64,000 nucleotides of DNA from contig JAATGM010000055.1 of NCBI GenBank assembly GCA_015654675.1, positions 186,908 through 250,907 on the forward strand, read 5' to 3'. A program made the position numbers and the translations under genes. A model generated the notes under the pieces. The model searched no databases and was not told where the DNA came from. It saw nothing but the letters and a program-made list of their open reading frames with translations. Shown here piece by piece: positions 48,269 through 56,211 of this stretch; the stretch's first letter is position 1, and every line of letters begins with the position of its first letter. The DNA is from Planctomycetota bacterium (lineage in GTDB: Bacteria > Planctomycetota > Phycisphaerae > UBA1845 > UTPLA1).

Positions 48269-48596
48269 AGTGCCTTTCTCCGGAAGAAGCATGCAGAGCG
48301 ATCGATCAGGCCGCGCCTGTGATGCCCGCGTGACAGGCCGAGATCATACCGAGAGTGCACCCCAAAGCGAGGGTTTCTACCGATCCGCAAATCGGGCCGA
48401 ACTGGTCCTTCGGATCTTGCGAATCGGAACCCTTATTTCGGGCTATTTGAGTCGCGCGCGGCCATGTCGGGCCGCCCGCCCGTGGCATATTCGGAATAAC
48501 CGGCTTTCGTGGCACCGGTCTTGCGGGTCATTGGCTCGGGGGCCCGTGCTGACCTGGACGTCGCGCAATCCCGCCCGGCAGCCACGCCGGAAAGCG
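48269..48596. other. Intergenic region with decayed sulfatase 3' end and hairpin element
   Basis: 328 bases between a sulfatase start and a lipoprotein stop. The segment 48469-48540 copies sequence around the 3' end of the sulfatase at 49266: the last codons and stop (CCGAGCCAATGA, minus strand), then ACCGGNGCCACGAAAGCCGGTTAT and a GGCGGGCGGCC arm. No intact gene is visible. Confidence 0.5.
48469..48540 (-). repeat. Diverged copy of sulfatase 3'-end/hairpin element
   Basis: On the minus strand it reads CCGAGCCAATGA, then GACCGGTGCCACGAAAGCC and GGTTATTCCG, then GGGCGGGCGGCC. The element at 49191-49279 has the same order with small changes. The inner ACCGG...CCGGT forms a hairpin. Its closing GC-rich arm is shortened. 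Confidence 0.6.
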
Positions 48597-49067
48597 TTAC
48601 GACAAGTCCAGTGCCACGAGCAAGCGTACCAACTGCACCTTCTGATCATCAGTCAGAGTCAGGGGCGAAGGACACCCGGTCTCGATATTCCTCAACAACT
48701 CCAGCCGCGCAAGCGCCCAGGCGGCAGCGGACGCGTCGTCCGTCGGAGGATCCATCGCCTGAACCTGTTCGGCAAAGCAACTGATGAACTCGCAGTTGAC
48801 GATCTTGACCACCTGCAAAAGGGTATCGCCCTCTTCCGCCGTGAACCGGACAGTGGAGTTCGTCTGCCCCAGTGCCGCATTGATCAGGCGGCTGAGGCTT
48901 CTACCGTTGGCTTGCGTATTGAGCACATTGAATGCGGCACACGCCTTCTGTCCGGCCGGGGCTCTCGCGATTGACCCGAGCAGGTCGACACCCAGAAACA
49001 GCGCCTGAATCGTTCCACAGCCGACACATAACGCCAGCGCTGCGCAGATCATCAATCGTCTTCTCAT
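48597..49067 (-). CDS. Hypothetical lipoprotein
   Basis: 156 residues from ATG 49067 (AAAGGGA ribosome site). Lipobox LALCVGC. The mature part is helical and contains several cysteines (KACAAF, NCEFISCF, ETGC) that might form disulfides. No family recognised. It lies between two sulfatases and is flanked by copies of the same hairpin element. Confidence 0.65.
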   Translation of the reverse strand: MRRRLMICAALALCVGCGTIQALFLGVDLLGSIARAPAGQKACAAFNVLNTQANGRSLSRLINAALGQTNSTVRFTAEEGDTLLQVVKIVNCEFISCFAEQVQAMDPPTDDASAAAWALARLELLRNIETGCPSPLTLTDDQKVQLVRLLVALDLS

Positions 49068-49190
49068 GGCTAGTCCCTTTGCTGACAGCATTTCGATCTA
49101 GACAGAAACCCGACGCAGACCGGTCTAAATGCGCGGCCCCGTGTTTTCCAATCGAGAGATCCGGGCGGCACATGTATCAGCGCTTAGAGA

Positions 49191-49279
49191 GGCGGGCGGC
49201 CCTCGCAGGCCGCCCGCCTGTGGAATCGGCGGGATAACCGGCTTTCGTGGCGCCGGTCACGCTGTTCATTGGCTCGGGT
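49191..49279 (-). repeat. Two-hairpin element after sulfatase 2
   Basis: Contains a perfect 11-bp stem GGCGGGCGGCC (49191-49201) with 49208-49218 around a 6-base loop, and a second ACCGGC/GCCGGT hairpin just after the sulfatase stop. No T-run. It may protect or terminate the mRNA; a related copy occurs at 48469. Confidence 0.65.
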
Positions 49280-50984
49280 GCTGGGCAGCCATTTCCCGAA
49301 CCTGTTGTAGAACCTGCTCGAGGTTGTAACTCGCCGCCAGTTGGAGCGGCGGATAGTCGACATAAGACATGAGTTCCTTTTCCCACAGCAACTGGCCGAT
49401 GGGCAGAAGATTCCAATCGTAAATGTACGCCGTATAAGGGCCGGCCAGGGCGCCGGCGACCGAGAACGCACCCTTCTGCTCCGCCCCGACATTGTTCTCA
49501 AACGGGTCGCGCATGATGTTCTGGACCTGCGTCCAGTGATACGTCACGGGCGCGTCAAGCGCAGAAACCCCCGTGGATCCCATCATGGTGTAATAGAACT
49601 TCCAGTTCTTATAGCGCACGGCTGAGGGCATGCGGCCCTGATAGTAGAAGAAGTACTCGCGATTCGACTTTTCCGACTTTCCGGTGATGTAGTCGATCTG
49701 GTTGAAGCCATCCAGCTTGGTCTTCTTGATGCCCTCGTACTTGCCCGCCATGATCTGCTTGTTCAGTTCTTCGCCTTTGGGGCCGCCGGCGATTTCCACG
49801 AACGTGGGCACCCAGTCCAGTGACGAAAACATCTCCTTAAAGATAGTGCCCGGCTTGATGACACCCGGCCAGCGGATGACGCACGGGGCGCGCATGCCGC
49901 CTTCCCACGTCGTCAGCTTTCCGGCCTTGAACGGCGTCACGCCGCCGTCCGGGAAAGTCTGAACCTCGGCGCCGTTGTCGGTAGTGAAGACGATGATCGT
50001 GTTGTCGAGCTGGCCCATGTCCTCCAGCTTCTTGAGGACGACGCCGATGTTGTCGTCCATCTGCTTCATGCCGGCTTCGTTGGCGCCCCAGTCCTTGCCG
50101 CCCTTGGTGCCGATCATGTCTTCATACTTCTTCGACAACACAGTCGTCACGTGCATGCGGGCCGGGTTGTACCAGCAGAAAAACGGCTTGCTGGTTTTCT
50201 TCGGGTCGTTGCGATCGAGCCAGTCGACGACGTGCGCGGAGATCTCCTCGTCCACCGTCTTCGACCGCTCCAATGTCAACGGGCCTTCATCTTTGCCCTC
50301 CTGGTTCTTCGCCGTACCGTCGGACGACTTCATCCAGATGACCGGCCGCGGCGGAGTCAGACAGGTGCCCGTCTTCGGATCGATCGCGCCCGAGATGGGT
50401 GGAATTCCCGGAATCGGCTCCTGCGCGCACGGCGGCGCAACGGCCTGATCCGTCGGACTGCTGTTGATATCGGGGAAGCTCACCTGCTGCATGGCGTCGA
50501 GGTGGTACAGGTAGCCCCAGAATTCCTGGAAGCCGTGCGCGGTGGGCAGCGAATCGGGGTGATCTCCGAGGTGGTTCTTGCCGAACTCCCCGGTCGTATA
50601 TCCAAGGTTATACAGAAATTGTGCCAGGCATGGCGTGCCGGGGCGCAGATAGGAAATCGCACCGGGCAACTGCGGCAGGACCATGCCCGCGCGGTAGGGA
50701 TGCATGCCGGTGATGAAGGCGCATCGACCAGCGGTGCAGCTCGACTCGGCGTAGTAGTGCATGAACAGCCCGCCTTCTTTCGCGAGGCGATCGATGTTGG
50801 GAGTCTCCCCCACCATCAGGCCGCGGTGGTAACACGACGGCTGCATCCACCCGATGTCGTCCCCCATGATGAACAGAATATTTGGCTTCTTGTCGTCAGC
50901 GAATGCGCCGGCCGTCAGGCACAGCATCGTCGCCGCCGTCAGCGTCGAGATGCGCTGACAGAACCCACCTCGTGCACGACTCAT
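49266..50984 (-). CDS. Exported arylsulfatase-family sulfatase (CTAGR type)
   Basis: 572 residues from ATG 50984 (AGGAG 7 bases upstream; upstream frame ignored). Signal peptide (AATMLCLTAGAFA). PNILFIMGDDIGW metal site; formylglycine cysteine C83 in SCTAGRCAFITG, again CxAxR. FGKNHLGDHPDSLP and FTTDNGAEVQTFPDGG match sulfatase 1 closely, so the two are paralogues. A loop at ~175-235 adds four cysteines and prolines. It removes sulfate from an unknown substrate in the periplasm or outside. Confidence 0.93.
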   Translation of the reverse strand: MSRARGGFCQRISTLTAATMLCLTAGAFADDKKPNILFIMGDDIGWMQPSCYHRGLMVGETPNIDRLAKEGGLFMHYYAESSCTAGRCAFITGMHPYRAGMVLPQLPGAISYLRPGTPCLAQFLYNLGYTTGEFGKNHLGDHPDSLPTAHGFQEFWGYLYHLDAMQQVSFPDINSSPTDQAVAPPCAQEPIPGIPPISGAIDPKTGTCLTPPRPVIWMKSSDGTAKNQEGKDEGPLTLERSKTVDEEISAHVVDWLDRNDPKKTSKPFFCWYNPARMHVTTVLSKKYEDMIGTKGGKDWGANEAGMKQMDDNIGVVLKKLEDMGQLDNTIIVFTTDNGAEVQTFPDGGVTPFKAGKLTTWEGGMRAPCVIRWPGVIKPGTIFKEMFSSLDWVPTFVEIAGGPKGEELNKQIMAGKYEGIKKTKLDGFNQIDYITGKSEKSNREYFFYYQGRMPSAVRYKNWKFYYTMMGSTGVSALDAPVTYHWTQVQNIMRDPFENNVGAEQKGAFSVAGALAGPYTAYIYDWNLLPIGQLLWEKELMSYVDYPPLQLAASYNLEQVLQQVREMAAQHPSQ

Positions 50985-51117
50985 GGCATTCTCCTGAACC
51001 GAACTCGCCGGTTGAACCGATTGCGATGCAATCGCAACTCTACGGCCCAAACGGCGCATTTGCGCGCGATGCTTTCGAGACTAATTTGGTTGGAATGCAT
51101 TTCCGCATCCGAGTGGC

Positions 51118-52707
51118 CTATTGACTCGGCGGCGCCTCGCCCGTCAGCGTCACCATGTTGGCCGAAGTCGCGTTTGCCGGCGGATTGAAGCTGTAATCCG
51201 CACCCCACATGAGCAGGGGCGTCTCCCAATCGTTGACGACGATCGAGTATTGCGGCCGGCCCGGCGTGCCCACGTAAGTAATCAGCAGCTTGCGTGGAAT
51301 CGTCTTGATCCCATCTTCAATCCAGATTTCCCAATTCACGCCAAACTGCGTGAACGCCAGATGCTGGCAACTCCGCCCGGCCACCCAGTCGGTGCCGAGA
51401 TACTGGCCGGTCTGCAGCTTGCCCTGCAGCTTGCCATAGAGATTGCTGTAGAGCAGCTCGTCGGCCGGCTGTGCGAGGCCATACTGCTGCGCCATCTGGT
51501 CGAGCGCCGAATCGAGCGAGCCCGAGATGGCCACGCTGGCGTAAATGTTGCGTGTTTCGTCGATGATCGAAAACGTGCTGCCGTTGTAAACGAGGCGGCG
51601 CTTGGTGCCGACGCCGTTGACTTTGACCTCCAGTTTGTCGGGCCGCTCCATCCAGATCTTGCGATCATTGGTGAATTGGATCTTCTGGCCGGCGTTGGTC
51701 ACCTCGTCGAAGGTCTCGCTGATCTTCATGATGATGCGGCCTTCGCCGCCCATTGAGTTGCTCAGTTTCTGCAGGAGCTGGAGTGGGTCGGGTCCGCTGC
51801 CCGTCGCCGAGGGCAACGACTGCATGCCGGCGCTCTGCGACGGCGAATCGACTACTGCGTATCCCGACTGGCCGTTTTGTGCCGACGGCTGATAGTAGAC
51901 ACCGCCGGATGTGTAGTAGGTATTGTTGTTGATCACTGTCGTGGTCGCGTCGACCGGGAGACTTGGATAGAAGAATCCGATCGGCGGATAGATGGGAACG
52001 TAAGCAACCGTGCCGCCATACCAGCATGGGTTGTAGAAGTTGTAGCCGTAGTGGTAGTAGCTCCCACCATGCCAGGCGACTGTCGTGTAGCCCGACGGCA
52101 GCGACGCGACCGCGCCGGCGCTGAACGGTCCGCGATAGGCCGCGTAGGTCCCGCCGAGCGGGCCGTGATAGACCGCCGCACCATAGCCGGCCGGGCCGAC
52201 CACGGCGTGTCCGTAACCGCCATAGACGCCGGGAACGTGATACGCCGCCGCGTCGTAGTGCGTGATCGATCCGTAGTTGTAGGGGTGATAGGTGGCCGCG
52301 GCGTGGTATCCGCCCCACGCGTCGCCTTCGTGGTATCCGCCCCAGCCACCATAGTGCTCGACGCCGCCCCAGCCGGCAGCCGTCTCGCCGCCGTAGTGCT
52401 CAACGTTGCCGTAGCCCGCATGGGTGAAGTCGCTCGTGTGGGCAACGCCGCCCGCCCCGGCATAGGTTGCGCCGCCATAATGCGTGAAACCGGTTGCCGG
52501 GCCGTAGTGCGAAAATCCGGAGTAATGCACCGAGCCGAAACCGTCGCCAAAGCCGCCGGAGTGCCAGCTCGTCCCGTGAAACCCGCCGCCCCAGCCGCCC
52601 GCGTGAAAACCGCCCGCAGCAAAGCCGCGGTATGCCCGGGCGGAGTTTGCTGAGAACGCCAATACCGAGCCGACCGCCAGCAATGTGAAAATGTTTCGCG
52701 TACGCAT
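51118..52707 (-). CDS. Gly/Tyr/His-rich exported protein with C-terminal DUF2092 domain
   Basis: 529 residues. Signal peptide (LLAVGSVLAFSANSARA). Residues ~25-230 are Gly/Tyr/His/Ala-rich with repeats such as VEHYGG, GGYH and SHYG; residues ~300-525 are a DUF2092 domain (IWMERPDKLEVKVNGVG, FSIIDETRNIYA, YLGTDWVAGRSCQHLAF, WEIWIEDG, PRKLLITY). DUF2092 resembles the LolA/LolB lipoprotein-carrier fold. Start 52707 has AAGGAG at 7 bases; ATG 52713 overlaps the upstream stop but is too close to that site. Confidence 0.82.
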   Translation of the reverse strand: MRTRNIFTLLAVGSVLAFSANSARAYRGFAAGGFHAGGWGGGFHGTSWHSGGFGDGFGSVHYSGFSHYGPATGFTHYGGATYAGAGGVAHTSDFTHAGYGNVEHYGGETAAGWGGVEHYGGWGGYHEGDAWGGYHAAATYHPYNYGSITHYDAAAYHVPGVYGGYGHAVVGPAGYGAAVYHGPLGGTYAAYRGPFSAGAVASLPSGYTTVAWHGGSYYHYGYNFYNPCWYGGTVAYVPIYPPIGFFYPSLPVDATTTVINNNTYYTSGGVYYQPSAQNGQSGYAVVDSPSQSAGMQSLPSATGSGPDPLQLLQKLSNSMGGEGRIIMKISETFDEVTNAGQKIQFTNDRKIWMERPDKLEVKVNGVGTKRRLVYNGSTFSIIDETRNIYASVAISGSLDSALDQMAQQYGLAQPADELLYSNLYGKLQGKLQTGQYLGTDWVAGRSCQHLAFTQFGVNWEIWIEDGIKTIPRKLLITYVGTPGRPQYSIVVNDWETPLLMWGADYSFNPPANATSANMVTLTGEAPPSQ

Positions 52708-52709
52708 CG

Positions 52710-53483
52710 TCATGCTCCTTGCTCCGCCGCCTTCAACAACGCGTTTAGATCGACTCGCTTGACCCCATCGGGAAGCACCGGCTTGAACGTGTCATCGCCG
52801 GTCGCGGCCGAGAGATTCCAGTCGCTGAACAGGGCCGTGAACTGCGGCCGGCCCGGCATGACCTTGTAATCGATTGCGAATTTCCGCGGCACTGGCGGTG
52901 ATGCGGCATCAATCCAGATCTGCCAGTCGATCAGCTCCTGCGTGAAGAGCAGATGATGGCACTTTGTTCCCTCGACTTCGTTCTGGCCGACGTAGCGCCC
53001 GCTGTGAACTTCAGCGGTCAGAATCTTGTATGGATCGGTGAAGAGAAAATCAGAGAGCGGCACGGTCAGCCCATATTGCTTTGCGACCATGTCGAGCATT
53101 TCATCGATGTGTCCCGGAGTATCCAGGGTCGCGGCGAAATTGGCGGGCCGCTCTAATACCGTCAGAGTGCTCCCCTGATACCAAAAATCAAAAGTTCCAT
53201 CGCCTTCCTTGCCCTCGGCGAACAACCGATCGGGCCTCCGCACGACCACGCGCGACTCGCGTGAGAATTGGCCGGTCTGCCCGGCGGCGATCACCTGATC
53301 CATGACGGTGGTGGTGTGGAAGCTGAAAGAGTTTGCCCCTCCGAGTGCCCGGCTCATGCCGCGCAGGGCGTCGCGCGCGCGTGGATCAATATCCATCGTC
53401 CGCTGTTTTTCGTCGGCACAGCCGCCCGAGGCCGCCGCCAACGCTACGAATCCGAGCCAGGTCACCGCCGCCGCACGTCTCAT
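52710..53483 (-). CDS. DUF2092 lipoprotein
   Basis: 257 residues with lipobox ASGGC. The mature protein is one DUF2092 domain: VVVRRPDRLFAEGKEGDG, LTVLERPANFAATLDTPG, KQYGLTVPLSDFLF, YVGQNEVEGTKCHHLLFTQ, WQIWIDAA and PRKFAIDYKVMPGRPQF. It is homologous to the C-terminal half of the next gene, to which it is translationally coupled. The likely LolA-like fold suggests handling of lipids or lipoproteins; no direct evidence. Confidence 0.85.
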   Translation of the reverse strand: MRRAAAVTWLGFVALAAASGGCADEKQRTMDIDPRARDALRGMSRALGGANSFSFHTTTVMDQVIAAGQTGQFSRESRVVVRRPDRLFAEGKEGDGTFDFWYQGSTLTVLERPANFAATLDTPGHIDEMLDMVAKQYGLTVPLSDFLFTDPYKILTAEVHSGRYVGQNEVEGTKCHHLLFTQELIDWQIWIDAASPPVPRKFAIDYKVMPGRPQFTALFSDWNLSAATGDDTFKPVLPDGVKRVDLNALLKAAEQGA

Positions 53484-53625
53484 TGTTCGCTTCTCCTGAT
53501 GTACTTCGGCGGGATATTACCCCCGAACAACCGGATTGGAAGCGGGGGGAGGGTGGCATCTATTCGCGCGGGGGTTCCATCCACTATGCTCGTCGCGCTC
53601 TGGCGGTTTTTGGAGATGCTCAGCC

Positions 53626-54879
53626 ATGCAATCAGGTTTCCCATCACGAGTCGTTGGATCTGTGGTCCTCGCGGCAATCGTCGCCGGCTGCTCGCAGCAG
53701 CGGCCGGTTCCGCCCGAGTCTCGGTTAATACAGGATGAGCGCGTCTACAACGAGCGCAGCGCCGCCGACTTTCGCGCCAGCATCGAGCACATCGTCCGCC
53801 GGCTCGAGACTGAGTACGACGAATTCGAAGCGCACCGCCGACCGACTCCGCCGATGCTGAACATCCTGGTCCTCTCCGGCGGCGGCGACTACGGCTCCTT
53901 CGGCGCCGGATTTCTTAAGGCCTGGGGATCGGTGACCGACCCGGCCCAGGCGCGGCCACAGTTTGACGTGGTCACCGGCGTGAGCACCGGCTCGCTCATC
54001 GCGCCCTTCGCCTTCGTCGGAAATGAGCGCGCCTACGATCGCATCCTCAAGCTCTATGAGAACCCGAACAACGACTGGGCCGTCACGCGCGGTCCGCTCT
54101 TCTTCCTACCGGGCAATCCCTCGTTGCTCAAAATCGACGGGCTCGAGCGCGAGCTCCGCAAGCAGGTTGACGCGGAGCTGATTCGCGAGATCGCCGCCGC
54201 TGGTCGCGAAAACCGTGTCCTCGGCATCGGAGCGACCAATCTCGATTACAACGAGCAGCGCATCTGGGACCTCACCGCCGCCGCCGCCGACTGCGAACGC
54301 ACCGGTGACATCAATCGCTTTCATCAGATTCTCCTCACTTCCAGCGCGATTCCCGGCGCATTTCCCCCGCGCATCGTCGACGGCGTCATGTACGTCGACG
54401 GCGGTTGCGTCTCGAACATCCTCTACAACCCGAACATGACCTCGCCCGACTCGGCACTCGCCATCTGGCGCAAGCTCCATCCCGATCGTCCCGTTCCCGC
54501 CCAGCGAATCTGGGTCATTATCAATGAGCAGCTTCACCCGCCGCCGCAGATCGTCCAGCCGAACTGGATCGACGTCGCCGGCGCCGCAGTGGCCGAAATC
54601 ATCCGCGCCAGCACTTACACCGCCCTGCGTCAGCTCGCCAACGAAGCCGCCGTCATCCGCGCCACCGGTACCGCCGACATTGAAGTGCGCTATGTCGCCA
54701 TCCCAGACGACTGGCGCGATCCCGCCACGGGCAGCGCCGTCTTCGACAAAGCCACCATGGACTCCCTCGGTAAGCTCGGCCTCAAGATGGGTACCGACCC
54801 GGCCAGTTGGAAAACGGTTGCGGGACCCGGTTCGATTCAGCCCAGCCACCCCACGAGCGAGCCGGTGACCATTCAGTGA
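53626..54879 (+). CDS. Patatin-like phospholipase lipoprotein
   Basis: 417 residues from ATG 53626 (GGAGA upstream). Lipobox AAIVAGC. Patatin motifs: oxyanion loop LSGGGDYGSFGAGF, nucleophile GVSTGSL, and catalytic Asp in YVDGGCV. It should release fatty acids from lipids by a Ser-Asp dyad in the periplasm or outer membrane. It is transcribed away from the DUF2092 pair, sharing a 142-base divergent region with it. Confidence 0.9.
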   Translation: MQSGFPSRVVGSVVLAAIVAGCSQQRPVPPESRLIQDERVYNERSAADFRASIEHIVRRLETEYDEFEAHRRPTPPMLNILVLSGGGDYGSFGAGFLKAWGSVTDPAQARPQFDVVTGVSTGSLIAPFAFVGNERAYDRILKLYENPNNDWAVTRGPLFFLPGNPSLLKIDGLERELRKQVDAELIREIAAAGRENRVLGIGATNLDYNEQRIWDLTAAAADCERTGDINRFHQILLTSSAIPGAFPPRIVDGVMYVDGGCVSNILYNPNMTSPDSALAIWRKLHPDRPVPAQRIWVIINEQLHPPPQIVQPNWIDVAGAAVAEIIRASTYTALRQLANEAAVIRATGTADIEVRYVAIPDDWRDPATGSAVFDKATMDSLGKLGLKMGTDPASWKTVAGPGSIQPSHPTSEPVTIQ

Positions 54880-54988
54880 TTCCGCATCTAACCGGAGCGG
54901 AATCTGGCGCCGGCCGTCGCCGCCTGCCCAAAATTGTGGAATTCTCGATGGAGACTGTCGGTCGGGGTGGGTACGCTTATGAATCACG

Positions 54989-56017
54989 ATGACCCCGTCC
55001 GAAGCACGAACCCAACCACCACCGTCGGCACCCAGTCCGCTGAAGCCGTTATTCCCCGCCGGCCTCGTGGGTGAATTCGAAACGCACGAATTCAACGAGA
55101 TGCAATCCGTTCCGCCGCTGTGGCAGCAGGAATACCGCCAGCTCGGCCGAGGACAGTTCTTCGGCAATCTGAAAATGGCCCACACGGCCCGGATGCAGAT
55201 GGCGACGGTGGCGTGGACGCCGGGCGTGTTGAGTTGCGGGCTCGGTCCGCCCGGCGCGACGATGCTGGGAGTTCCGCAAAACGTGCATGGCAAGGCGTAT
55301 CAGCGCGGCGCGCCGATCACCAACGAACAGGTTTCGGTGCTCCCGTCCGGCGAAGAAATCGACTTCAGGACCGTCGGCGCGATGAGCGCCTTCGTGGTGA
55401 CCGTTGACCACGAAGTGCTCGAACGCCACACGCAGGCGCTGCTGGGTTGTCCGTTCGCGGCGATCCAGAAGGGCGATCGGCTCGCCATTCAGGATGTGCC
55501 GGCCATGTGGCGACGAATCGATACGTTGATCGAACTGCTCAGGACCGACATCCTGCGGAATCCGGCAGATCTTCGCGATCCGGCACTGGCCGAGGAACTC
55601 GAAGCCAAGGTGATCGCCGCAATTCTCCGCGGCGTTCGCGCGCCGGCCACCCAGGTTCAGGAGGCCCGCCGTCGAACCATCGCGCGCGACGCCGAGGCCT
55701 ATCTTCGCGCCCACGTCGACCAGCATGTCACCGTCACCGCCCTGTGCGAAGCGGGTGGCGCCAATGAGCGCACATTGCACATGGCGTTTCAGGAGTGCAT
55801 CGGAACCTCGCCCAAGGCCTACCTCAAGATGCTTCGACTCAATGCCGCCCGCGATGCACTCCGTCGGCCCGAAGCTGGAACAACCGTGTCCGGCGCCGCG
55901 ATGCGCTGGAATTTCTCCCACTTCGGCTGGTTCTCGCACGATTACCGCGTCATGTTCGGCGAGTCGCCGAGCCAGACGCTCGCACGCTCCGCGGGTGACC
56001 GCAAACTCATTCAATGA
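54989..56017 (+). CDS. AraC-family transcriptional regulator
   Basis: 342 residues. N-terminal sensor (~20-200) with FNEMQSVPPLWQQEYRQL and VGAMSAFVVTVD; C-terminal double HTH from ~230: VTVTALCEAGGANERTLHMAF and GTSPKAYLKMLRLNAARDAL followed by WNFSHFGWFSHDYRVMFGE. The sensor type resembles OruR/ThcR-like AraC regulators. Its place just before the third sulfatase suggests it controls that unit. No Shine-Dalgarno; TATGAA lies 7-8 bases upstream of the ATG. Confidence 0.9.
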   Translation: MTPSEARTQPPPSAPSPLKPLFPAGLVGEFETHEFNEMQSVPPLWQQEYRQLGRGQFFGNLKMAHTARMQMATVAWTPGVLSCGLGPPGATMLGVPQNVHGKAYQRGAPITNEQVSVLPSGEEIDFRTVGAMSAFVVTVDHEVLERHTQALLGCPFAAIQKGDRLAIQDVPAMWRRIDTLIELLRTDILRNPADLRDPALAEELEAKVIAAILRGVRAPATQVQEARRRTIARDAEAYLRAHVDQHVTVTALCEAGGANERTLHMAFQECIGTSPKAYLKMLRLNAARDALRRPEAGTTVSGAAMRWNFSHFGWFSHDYRVMFGESPSQTLARSAGDRKLIQ

Positions 56018-56211
56018 TCCTCCGGGCTTGTGTCCTCTCCATGTGCGATTCTCGGATATCCGTCAAAAAGGCAACTCGCTAATATTTCCACCACCGCTCG
56101 TCGAGAATGAGCGATAAGATCGCCGCATTGCCGATCCACCCGCGCCGGTTCAGCGTGGTCTGGTTCGAGCAAACGAGATTTGAAATCGTCGGACAATCCC
56201 AGGGAAGAAAC

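Noticed and set aside
50151..51188. 345-codon open frame on the + strand
   Set aside because: Antisense to sulfatase 2; Arg/Val/His-rich, no motifs.
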